A DNA stretch of 21,953 bases from Corynebacterium sp. (GTDB taxonomy: Bacteria; Actinomycetota; Actinomycetes; Mycobacteriales; Mycobacteriaceae). The notes under the pieces were generated by a model that was given only the letters and a program-made list of their open reading frames with translations, made no database searches and was not told the DNA's origin. The position numbers were made by a program, and so were the translations under genes. This document shows positions 15,791 to 21,953 of this stretch, piece after piece. The stretch is from contig JAKDIS010000035.1 in NCBI GenBank assembly GCA_030450335.1, positions 1 through 21,953 of the forward strand, written 5' to 3'. Position 1 is the stretch's first letter, and each line of letters begins with the position of its first letter.

Positions 15791-17004
15791 GTTTCGCTCT
15801 TGGCGTGATCCTCTTCGCCCTGGGGATCGGGGTGACGATCGCCCTGCACGAGGCCGGCCACATGGTCGCCGCCCGGGTGTGCGGCATGCGCGTGCGCCGC
15901 TACTTCATCGGCTTCGGGCCGACGGTGTGGTCGACCACGCGCGGCCACACGGAGTACGGCCTCAAGGCCGTCCCGCTGGGCGGTTTCTGCGACATCGCCG
16001 GCATGACCGTCAACGACCCGTGGACGGAGGAGGAAGAGCCGTACCTGATGATCAACAGGCCCGCGTGGAAGCGGGTCTTCGTGATGATGGCGGGCATCAT
16101 CGTGAACATCGTGCTCGGCACGCTGATCATCTTCAGCGTGGCGGTGAGCTTCGGACTGCCGTCCACCGAGGCGCCTGCACCGAAGGCCGTCGAGCTGGTG
16201 TGCTCGCCGGAAACCGACGCCACACAGGACGTTACCTGTTCCGGTGAGGGTTCCGCCGCGGCGTCCGGCGTCGCCGTCGGCGACACCTTCGTGAGTGTCG
16301 ACGGCGAGGATGTCGGGAGCATCCCCGAGGTCATCTCGGGCGTCCAGGAGGTCGGACGCACCGCGGGGCAGGACGGCTCGGCCGTCGGCGACACCGTCAC
16401 CGTGCCGGCGACGGTCCAGCGCGACGGGCGGGACGTGGACCTGGACCTGCAGGTGCAGCTCGTGGAGCGCGAGGGTCAGACCGTCGGCGCGATCGGCGTG
16501 CAGTTCGACGGGCGCGCGGAGATGGTGGACTACAACCCGGTCACCGCGGTCGGCGGTACCGCCGACTACACCTACTACCTGGGCAAGGAGACCGTGAAGG
16601 CGCTGGTCGACCTGCCGCAGCGCTACTGGCCGGTCGTGCAGTCCATCTTCGGCGCCGAGCGTCAGATGGACAGCCCGGTCAGCGTGGTCGGCGCCTCCCA
16701 CATCGGTGGGCAGATGGTGGAGCAGAGCCAGTGGATGAGCTTCCTGCTGTTGCTGGCGAACCTCAACTTCTTCCTCGCGGTGTTCAACCTCGTGCCGTTG
16801 CCGCCCCTGGACGGTGGCCATGCGGTCATCGTCATCTACGAGAAGCTGCGTGACCGGTTGCGCAGGATGCGCGGCCTCGAGCCCGGCGGCCCGGTCGACT
16901 ACGTCAAGGTGATGCCGGTGACCTACGTGGCCACGGCGATCCTGCTGGTGTTCGGTCTGACCGTGATCGTCGCCGACGTCGTCAACCCACTCCAACTGTT
17001 TTAG
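15787..17004 (+). CDS. rseP: Site-2 (RIP, M50B) intramembrane zinc metalloprotease, Rip1-like
   Basis: Cleaves membrane-spanning substrates such as anti-sigma factors. In M. tuberculosis the homologue Rip1 controls several sigma-factor and envelope responses. 405 aa, GTG start overlapping the dxr stop by 4 nt. HEAGH at 21-25 sits in the first membrane segment (His21, His25 zinc ligands, Glu22 base). A PDZ-like domain spans about 140-235 ([22 protein letters not shown]). The third zinc ligand is Asp342 in LPPLDGGH, within the third membrane segment, and a last hydrophobic segment lies at about 378-398. All catalytic residues are present. Whether the substrate is an anti-sigma factor here cannot be told from the window. 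Confidence 0.94.
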   Translation: MSFALGVILFALGIGVTIALHEAGHMVAARVCGMRVRRYFIGFGPTVWSTTRGHTEYGLKAVPLGGFCDIAGMTVNDPWTEEEEPYLMINRPAWKRVFVMMAGIIVNIVLGTLIIFSVAVSFGLPSTEAPAPKAVELVCSPETDATQDVTCSGEGSAAASGVAVGDTFVSVDGEDVGSIPEVISGVQEVGRTAGQDGSAVGDTVTVPATVQRDGRDVDLDLQVQLVEREGQTVGAIGVQFDGRAEMVDYNPVTAVGGTADYTYYLGKETVKALVDLPQRYWPVVQSIFGAERQMDSPVSVVGASHIGGQMVEQSQWMSFLLLLANLNFFLAVFNLVPLPPLDGGHAVIVIYEKLRDRLRRMRGLEPGGPVDYVKVMPVTYVATAILLVFGLTVIVADVVNPLQLF

Positions 17005-17024
17005 CCCGTCAGGACGCCCGGGCG

Positions 17025-17030
17025 TAGACT
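17025..17030 (+). promoter_or_regulatory. Putative -10 element of ispG
   Basis: TAGACT in the 68-nt rseP-ispG gap. A start near 17037 leaves a leader of about 36 nt with the ribosome site TAAGGA (17055-17060). No clear -35 is seen, and readthrough from dxr-rseP is also likely. Confidence 0.4.
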
Positions 17031-17072
17031 GTGCCCGTAGATCCACACGGAAAGTAAGGACTAGACAACACG

Positions 17073-18245
17073 ATGACCGGAATTTCCCTCGGTTTGCCCG
17101 ACGCTCCGCCGCCGGTGCTGGCTCCCCGTCGCAAGACCCGCCAGCTCATGGTCGGCAACGTCGGCGTCGGAAGTGACTACCCTGTCAGCGTCCAGTCGAT
17201 GACGACGACGAAGACGCACGACGTCAACGCCACCCTCCAGCAGATCGCCCAGCTCACCGCCACCGGCTGCGACATGGTCCGGGTCGCGTGCCCGAAGACC
17301 GTCGACGCCGAGGCGCTGCCGGCGATCGCGAAGAAGTCGCCGATCCCGGTGATCGCCGACATCCACTTCCAGCCCAAGTACATCTTCGCCGCCATCGACG
17401 CCGGCTGTGCCGCGGTGCGCGTGAACCCGGGCAACATCAAGGAGTTCGACGGCCGGGTCAAGGAGGTCGCCAAGGCCGCCGGTGAGGCGGGTATCCCGAT
17501 CCGTATCGGCGTGAACGCCGGTTCGCTGGACAAGCGGATCATGGAGAAGTACGGCAAGGCCACCCCGGAGGCCCTCGTGGAGTCCGCGCTGTGGGAGGCG
17601 AGCCTGTTCGAGGAGCACGGTTTCGGCGACCTGAAGATCTCGGTGAAGCACAACGACCCGGTGATCATGGTCGAGGCCTACCGTCAGCTCGCCGCGCAGA
17701 GCGACTACCCGCTGCACCTCGGTGTCACCGAGGCCGGTCCGGCCTTCCAGGGCACCATCAAGTCCGCGGTGGCCTTCGGCGCCCTGCTGGCGGAGGGGAT
17801 CGGCGACACGATCCGTACCTCCCTGTCGGCGGACCCGGTGGAGGAGATCAAGGTCGGCGACCAGATCCTGCAGTCGCTGAACCTGCGTCCGCGCAAGCTG
17901 GAGATCGTGTCCTGCCCGTCCTGCGGGCGTGCGCAGGTGGACGTGTACAGCCTCGCCGAGCGGGTCACCGCCGGGCTGGACGGCATGGAGATTCCGCTGC
18001 GCGTGGCCGTGATGGGCTGCGTGGTCAACGGTCCGGGTGAGGCACGCGACGCCGACCTGGGCGTGGCCTCGGGCAACGGCAAGGGCCAGATCTTCGTCAA
18101 GGGTGAGGTCATCCGCACCGTGCCGGAGGACGAGATCGTCGAGGTGCTCATCGAGGAGGCGATGAAGATCGCCGACGAGATGGACCCCGAGGAGCTCGCC
18201 GCCGCCGGCGTCACCGGCTCCCCCCAGGTCAAGGTCACCACCTAG
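17073..18245 (+). CDS. ispG: 4-hydroxy-3-methylbut-2-enyl diphosphate synthase (IspG/GcpE)
   Basis: Seventh step of the MEP pathway: reduces ME-cPP to HMBPP with a [4Fe-4S] cluster. 390 aa. The N-terminal TIM-barrel carries [23 protein letters not shown] and [13 protein letters not shown]. The C-terminal cluster domain has Cys281, Cys284 ([11 protein letters not shown]) and Cys316 with Glu323 ([10 protein letters not shown]), the same spacing as the E. coli ligands. No residues are missing. ATG start with a TAAGGA ribosome site about 12 nt upstream. It follows dxr-rseP, as in most Mycobacteriales, which places two MEP-pathway enzymes in one cluster. Confidence 0.97.
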   Translation: MTGISLGLPDAPPPVLAPRRKTRQLMVGNVGVGSDYPVSVQSMTTTKTHDVNATLQQIAQLTATGCDMVRVACPKTVDAEALPAIAKKSPIPVIADIHFQPKYIFAAIDAGCAAVRVNPGNIKEFDGRVKEVAKAAGEAGIPIRIGVNAGSLDKRIMEKYGKATPEALVESALWEASLFEEHGFGDLKISVKHNDPVIMVEAYRQLAAQSDYPLHLGVTEAGPAFQGTIKSAVAFGALLAEGIGDTIRTSLSADPVEEIKVGDQILQSLNLRPRKLEIVSCPSCGRAQVDVYSLAERVTAGLDGMEIPLRVAVMGCVVNGPGEARDADLGVASGNGKGQIFVKGEVIRTVPEDEIVEVLIEEAMKIADEMDPEELAAAGVTGSPQVKVTT

Positions 18246-18321
18246 ACCGCGGGGCCACACCTGGCAGGGGGCCGGGTGAAAGCGGTTCGTGTTTGTCCGG
18301 GGAACCAGCGCGCTGCGCTGC

Positions 18322-18327
18322 TAGCGT
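18322..18327 (+). promoter_or_regulatory. Putative extended -10 of the PBP gene (leaderless type)
   Basis: TAGCGT preceded by TG plus one base (18319-18321), 7 nt before the ATG at 18335. No Shine-Dalgarno is present. It supports this ATG over the in-frame GTG at 18293. Confidence 0.5.
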
Positions 18328-18334
18328 GACCGGC

Positions 18335-20239
18335 ATGACCCAGATTCTGGGGGCGCCCGGCGCTCGGCCCCCGAGACGCACCACCACCACACGCGCCGGT
18401 GTGTCGTCCGTAGCCGGCGTACTGAGCCTGGTGCTCAGCGTCGTACTGGTCACGGTCTCCGCCTGCACCCCGCGTCCGGACGTCGCCGACGACGTGGTCG
18501 GTGACTTCCTCGACGCGGTCTCGTCACGCGACGTCGAGGCCGCCGCCCGGCTCACCGACGACGACGCCGTGGCGTCCGACGCCCTGGAGCAGTCCTGGGA
18601 CTCCCTGCAGGCCGACGGCCTGCAGGTCGACGTGGAGGGCGTGCGCACCGACGACAACGTCGCCACCGCGGACTACACCATGACCTGGGACCTGCCCGGC
18701 GAACGCGAGTTCAGCTACGACGCCACCCTCACCGCCACGCGTACCGGCGGGGAGTGGACGGTGCGGTGGCGTTCCTCGGTGCTGCACCCGGACCTGGGCG
18801 CCGACCAGCACCTGGAGCTGCGTCGGATGGACGCGCAGGTCGCCGACATCGTCGGCTCCGACGGTGCGGTGCTCGCCACCCCGGGCACCACCTGGCGGGT
18901 GGTGCTGGACCTCGACGAGGCACGTACGTCCGGTGGGGTGCAGGGCGCGGTGGGACGCATCGGACGTGTGCTCACCGCTGCGCACGCCGGTGAGGAAGCC
19001 ATCCCGACGATCGACGAGGCGGCCGTGTCGTCCGCCGCATCGGACGCCTCGGGCACCTACTCGGTGACGATGATCCCCGGCCAGTTCGGCGACCAGCTAC
19101 GCGAGGAGCTGGAGGCGATCGACGGGGTCCGGCTCAACGAGGAACCGGCGATGGTGCGTCCTGACCCGGGTTTCGCCCCCGACATCATGTCCCGGGTCAC
19201 CGACCTGGTGGAACCCGAGCTCGAGGGCGAGGCCGGCTGGGAGGTCGTGGCGGTCAACCAGAACGCCTCGGTGGTGCGCACCCTGGAACGCGCCGAACCC
19301 GCCCCCGCGCCGGCGGTGAAGGTCAGCCTGTCGCGCGCGGTGCAGGAGGCCGCGCAGCAGGCGGTGGACACCCGTCCCAACGACGAGGCGATGATGGTGG
19401 TGATGCGCCCGTCCACCGGTGAGGTGCTGGCGGTGGCGCAGACCGAGGAGGCGGACAAGCAGGGCGACGTGGCGCTGTCCGGCCAGTACCCGCCGGGATC
19501 GACGTTCAAGGTGATCACCGCCTCGGCCGGGGTGGAGAAGGAGGGGCTGAACGCCGACTCCTCGGTGGCGTGCCCGGCGACGCAGGACATCGGCGGTCGT
19601 ATCGTGACGAACTACAACTCCTTCTCGTTGGGCAACACCTCGATGCGCAACGCCTTCGCCCAGTCCTGCAACACCACGTTCGCCCGGATCTCCACGGACC
19701 TGGAGCCGGGGGAGTTGAAGGAGGAGGCAGCGAAGTTCGGCCTGGGCCGTGACTACGACATCCCGGGGCTGACCACGATGACCGGCCAGGTGCCCGAGGG
19801 CGAGGTGATGCTGGACCGCACGGAGGCCGGCTACGGGCAGGGCCTGGACCTGGCCAGCCCCTTCGGCATGGCGCTGGTGGCAGCCACCGCGGCGAACGGA
19901 CGTACCCCGGTGCCGAACCTCATCAACACCGACGGGGTGCACACCCTGGACACCGACGGCAATGACGCGGTGGAGGGCGAGCCCCTGGACCCCGGCATGC
20001 TGGGCAACCTGCGCGACATGATGCGCGCGGTGGTGACCAGCGGTTCGGGTTCGGCGATCTCCGGTGCCGGCGAGGTGTACGGCAAGACCGGTGAGGCGGA
20101 GATCAACGAGGGCTCGCACGCCTGGTTCATGGGATACCGCGGCGACCTGGCGTTCGCCACGATGATCGTGCTGGGCGGCGGGTCGGAGCACTCCGTGGCG
20201 GTGACCCAGCAGTTCTTCGACAACCTGGACGGGGAGTAG
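18335..20239 (+). CDS. Penicillin-binding lipoprotein (class B PBP, MecA_N type)
   Basis: Cell-wall DD-transpeptidase that cross-links peptidoglycan outside the membrane. 634 aa from the ATG at 18335. A lipoprotein signal spans about 20-44, with lipobox VSAC and Cys44 as the likely lipidated residue instead of an uncleaved anchor. An NTF2-like MecA_N domain lies at about 50-155 ([20 protein letters not shown]), then a PBP dimerisation-like region. The transpeptidase domain has the three motifs STFK (Ser389-Lys392, nucleophile Ser389), SCN (444-446) and KTG (584-586). It matches the M. tuberculosis Rv2864c type. Unlike M. tuberculosis, nothing lies between it and ispG. Its TAG stop begins a -10-like hexamer for map. 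Confidence 0.94.
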   Translation: MTQILGAPGARPPRRTTTTRAGVSSVAGVLSLVLSVVLVTVSACTPRPDVADDVVGDFLDAVSSRDVEAAARLTDDDAVASDALEQSWDSLQADGLQVDVEGVRTDDNVATADYTMTWDLPGEREFSYDATLTATRTGGEWTVRWRSSVLHPDLGADQHLELRRMDAQVADIVGSDGAVLATPGTTWRVVLDLDEARTSGGVQGAVGRIGRVLTAAHAGEEAIPTIDEAAVSSAASDASGTYSVTMIPGQFGDQLREELEAIDGVRLNEEPAMVRPDPGFAPDIMSRVTDLVEPELEGEAGWEVVAVNQNASVVRTLERAEPAPAPAVKVSLSRAVQEAAQQAVDTRPNDEAMMVVMRPSTGEVLAVAQTEEADKQGDVALSGQYPPGSTFKVITASAGVEKEGLNADSSVACPATQDIGGRIVTNYNSFSLGNTSMRNAFAQSCNTTFARISTDLEPGELKEEAAKFGLGRDYDIPGLTTMTGQVPEGEVMLDRTEAGYGQGLDLASPFGMALVAATAANGRTPVPNLINTDGVHTLDTDGNDAVEGEPLDPGMLGNLRDMMRAVVTSGSGSAISGAGEVYGKTGEAEINEGSHAWFMGYRGDLAFATMIVLGGGSEHSVAVTQQFFDNLDGE

Positions 20240-20242
20240 GCT
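20237..20242 (+). promoter_or_regulatory. Putative -10 of map (leaderless type)
   Basis: TAGGCT, whose TAG is the PBP stop codon, lies 8 nt before the map ATG. The intervening GGGG is a poor Shine-Dalgarno. No -35 was found. The same hexamer occurs at the rlmN stop without a gene behind it, so chance is possible. Confidence 0.4.
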
Positions 20243-20250
20243 GGGGCGTC

Positions 20251-21135
20251 ATGAGTAGAGCGCTTCTGACACCCGGTAACCCCACCCCGATCCGGAAGGT
20301 TCCGGACTCCATCGAACGTCCGGAGTACGCGTGGCGGGACGAGGTGCAGGAGAACGTCGGTGAGCCCTGGGTGCAGACACCCGAGGTCGTCGAGGCGATG
20401 CGCGAGTCCTCCTGGATCGCCGCCGGCGCCCTGGCCGCGGCCGGTGCCGTGGTGGCTCCGGGCGTGACCACCGACGAGATCGACCGGGTCGCCCACGAGT
20501 ACATGTGCGACCACGGCGCCTACCCGTCCTGCCTGGGCTACCGTGGTTTCACCAAGGCCGCCTGCGTGAGCCTGAACGAGATCGTGTGCCACGGCATCCC
20601 GGACTCCACGGTGGTGCAGGACGGGGACATCGTGAACATCGACGTCACCGCCTACAAGAACGGTGTGCACGGTGACACGAACGCCACCTACCTGGCCGGC
20701 GATGTCTCCGAGGAGCACCGCCTGCTGGTGGAGCGCACGTACGCCGCCATGTGGCGCGGCATCAAGGCCGTGAAGCCGGGCCGGGAGATCAACGTGATCG
20801 GCCGGGTCATCGAGGCCTACGCCAAGCGTTTCGGCTACTCGGTGGTCCGTGACTTCACCGGCCACGGGGTGGGGCCCACGTTCCACAACGGTCTGGTGGT
20901 GCTGCACCACGACGAGCCGGCGTACAACACGGTGCTGGAGCCGGGCATGACGCTGACGATCGAGCCGATGCTGAACCTGGGCGAGCTGCCCTACGACATC
21001 TGGGACGACGGCTGGACGGTGCAGAACCGGGACGGCAAGTGGTCCGCGCAGTTCGAGCACACGATGGTCGTCACCGAGACCGGTGTGGACGTGCTGACCC
21101 TGCGTGAGGACGAGAAGGACCAGACGGTCAAGTAG
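20251..21135 (+). CDS. map: Methionine aminopeptidase, type I
   Basis: Removes the N-terminal methionine from new proteins; cytoplasmic two-metal enzyme. 294 aa. An N-terminal extension of about 40 residues contains the proline-rich [22 protein letters not shown], like the extended actinobacterial class (mycobacterial MapB-like). The pita-bread fold follows. Metal ligands are Asp131, Asp142, His205 (TGHGVG), Glu238 (TIEPM) and Glu269 (FEHTM), all present; CHGIPD carries the substrate-contact histidine His114. Start ATG 20251 is 11 nt after the PBP stop. The PBP-map neighbourhood is conserved. The organism may have a second map elsewhere. Confidence 0.96.
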   Translation: MSRALLTPGNPTPIRKVPDSIERPEYAWRDEVQENVGEPWVQTPEVVEAMRESSWIAAGALAAAGAVVAPGVTTDEIDRVAHEYMCDHGAYPSCLGYRGFTKAACVSLNEIVCHGIPDSTVVQDGDIVNIDVTAYKNGVHGDTNATYLAGDVSEEHRLLVERTYAAMWRGIKAVKPGREINVIGRVIEAYAKRFGYSVVRDFTGHGVGPTFHNGLVVLHHDEPAYNTVLEPGMTLTIEPMLNLGELPYDIWDDGWTVQNRDGKWSAQFEHTMVVTETGVDVLTLREDEKDQTVK

Positions 21136-21205
21136 ACCGGTGGTGCCGTCGCGGTCTTGTGGGCGGATTTTTGCCGGGCCGGCCCCGTGGCGGCTTCGGG
21201 CCGGG

Positions 21206-21211
21206 TAGCGT
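21206..21211 (+). promoter_or_regulatory. Putative -10 of the AhpD-fold gene (leaderless type)
   Basis: TAGCGT is 8 nt before the ATG at 21220, the same hexamer as before the PBP gene. No Shine-Dalgarno (only TTGGGG) and no -35 at proper spacing. Confidence 0.45.
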
Positions 21212-21219
21212 GTTGGGGT

Positions 21220-21819
21220 ATGAACGTATCTGGCCCGGAGTCACTGTCCACACAGGCATCACCCGAGGGTTCGGCGCGGATCACCCGCCCCGGTGAGAAG
21301 GTCCCCGGCGTCCGCGAGCTGGGGGTGCTCAACCACCTGATCGCGCGAATCGGCGCGAAGGTGCAGGGGACGGAGACCATGGGGGTGTTCTCCACGATCG
21401 GTAGGGCCCGTCGGCTGTTCAAGCCGTGGCTGGTGTACTCGGCGATGATGATGCCGTTCGGTTATCTGTCGCGCAGGGAGACCGAGCTGGTGATCCTGCG
21501 CGTCGCACATCTGCAGAGATCCGAGTATGAGGCGGCGCACCACAGGAAGCTGGCGGCGTCGGCGGGGCTGAAGAATGAGCAGATTCAGGCGATGGAAGGG
21601 GAGTCGCATGGTCAGACGAGGCGTTGGGGCGTGATCCTGGACGCCGTGGACCAGATCGTGGCGCACGGGGAGGTGGACGAGCCGACGTGGTCGGCGTTGG
21701 CGACGTACCTCTCCGACCGGGAGCTGGTGGCGTTGGTGATGCTGGTGACGAACTACGCCGGCCTGGCGACGGCACTGTCCGTGCTGGGGACGCCGGTGGA
21801 CCGGAAACGGACGTCCTGA
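21220..21819 (+). CDS. Carboxymuconolactone decarboxylase / AhpD-fold family protein
   Basis: 199 aa from the ATG at 21220; a frame open to a GTG at 21157 has extra residues that do not look conserved. Mostly helical. The region at about 85-125 (RRETELVILRVAHLQRSEYEAAHHRKLAASAGL) is the CMD core: Glu and His in SEYEAAHH stand where peroxidase-type AhpD proteins have CxxCxxxH, so the redox cysteine pair is absent and a thiol peroxidase role is unlikely. The C-terminal helices (LSDRELVALVMLVTNYAG) complete the fold. Members of this branch have varied or unknown substrates, and the true reaction is not evident. It is apparently monocistronic. Confidence 0.82.
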   Translation: MNVSGPESLSTQASPEGSARITRPGEKVPGVRELGVLNHLIARIGAKVQGTETMGVFSTIGRARRLFKPWLVYSAMMMPFGYLSRRETELVILRVAHLQRSEYEAAHHRKLAASAGLKNEQIQAMEGESHGQTRRWGVILDAVDQIVAHGEVDEPTWSALATYLSDRELVALVMLVTNYAGLATALSVLGTPVDRKRTS

Positions 21820-21848
21820 GCCGGTCTACAGAAGGATAGTTTTACCCC

Positions 21849-21877
21849 TGGACACGCTCGTGAATGTGGGTTACCCT
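21849..21877 (+). promoter_or_regulatory. Promoter reading out of the window end
   Basis: TGGACA (5 of 6 to TTGACA, 21849-21854) and TACCCT (21872-21877) with a 17-nt spacer. This is the best -35/-10 pair in the window. A start near 21884 would serve a gene beyond 21953. No start codon with good context is seen in the remaining bases. Confidence 0.55.
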
Positions 21878-21953
21878 GTGGGGGTCGGGCCCGGCGGGGG
21901 TTCGGGTGGGGGTCGTGGGGAACAGCGGCTGTCTGGATGTCGTCCCTGGTGGG

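Noticed and set aside
15118..17046. Very long open frame (642 codons) on the minus strand across dxr and rseP
   Set aside because: It is antisense to two genes with complete catalytic motifs. Its translation is His/Arg/Asp-rich low complexity with no family motif, typical of high-GC shadow frames.
17061..18260. 399-codon minus-strand frame matching the span of ispG
   Set aside because: Mirrors ispG almost exactly because of codon-position GC bias. There is no start context and no recognisable domain.
21244..21252. CTGTCCACA as a third DnaA box
   Set aside because: One mismatch and it lies inside the AhpD-fold coding region; not distinguishable from chance.

Overview
The window is a high-GC actinobacterial core-genome segment, most likely from a GC-rich Corynebacterium or a close relative in the Mycobacteriales. 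The evidence is gene content and order: lepB-rnhB-DUF2469-yraN-comM-dprA-xerC, then a secreted LytM-like protein divergent to rpsB-tsf, then pyrH, frr-cdsA, rlmN, a DUF2631 protein, dxr-rseP-ispG, a penicillin-binding lipoprotein and map. This order is shared in outline with Corynebacterium and Mycobacterium. DUF2469, DUF2631 and the lipoprotein PBP are actinobacterial markers. The species is inferred from gene content only.

Layout. 53-6522 (+) is a tightly packed run from signal peptidase I through DNA-uptake/processing proteins (YraN, ComM, DprA) to the XerC-type recombinase, with several 4-7 nt start/stop overlaps. 6539-7156 (-) is a secreted LytM/M23-like protein that appears to lack a zinc-ligand histidine. 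7157-7704 is the only gene-free stretch over 300 bases; it holds divergent promoters, a DnaA-box-like site and a long structured rpsB leader. 7705-12112 (+) is the translation and nucleotide block rpsB-tsf / pyrH / frr-cdsA. 12140-12589 (-) is a LapA-like membrane protein, divergent from rlmN (12658-13770, +). A strong two-way terminator separates rlmN from the convergent DUF2631 gene (13886-14350, -). 14606-18245 (+) holds dxr, rseP/rip1 and ispG (isoprenoid precursors and regulated proteolysis). 18335-21819 (+) holds the PBP, methionine aminopeptidase and an AhpD-fold protein. The window ends in a promoter for an unseen gene.

How the genes work together. Most are housekeeping: ribosome function (S2, EF-Ts, RRF, RlmN, Map), envelope biogenesis (LepB, CdsA, Rip1, PBP, MEP-pathway Dxr/IspG feeding lipid carriers), and DNA maintenance (RNase HII, DprA, ComM, XerC). 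I see no mobile element, CRISPR array, toxin-antitoxin pair, rRNA or tRNA, and no sign of a new multi-gene system.

The less ordinary signals are regulatory. At least seven genes have a TANNNT hexamer 7-8 nt before the start codon, which suggests leaderless transcripts. rpsB has no Shine-Dalgarno next to its start but has one on the far side of a two-tier hairpin. There are inverted repeats at the rlmN/LapA and frr promoters, and a three-copy 14-bp repeat follows pyrH.
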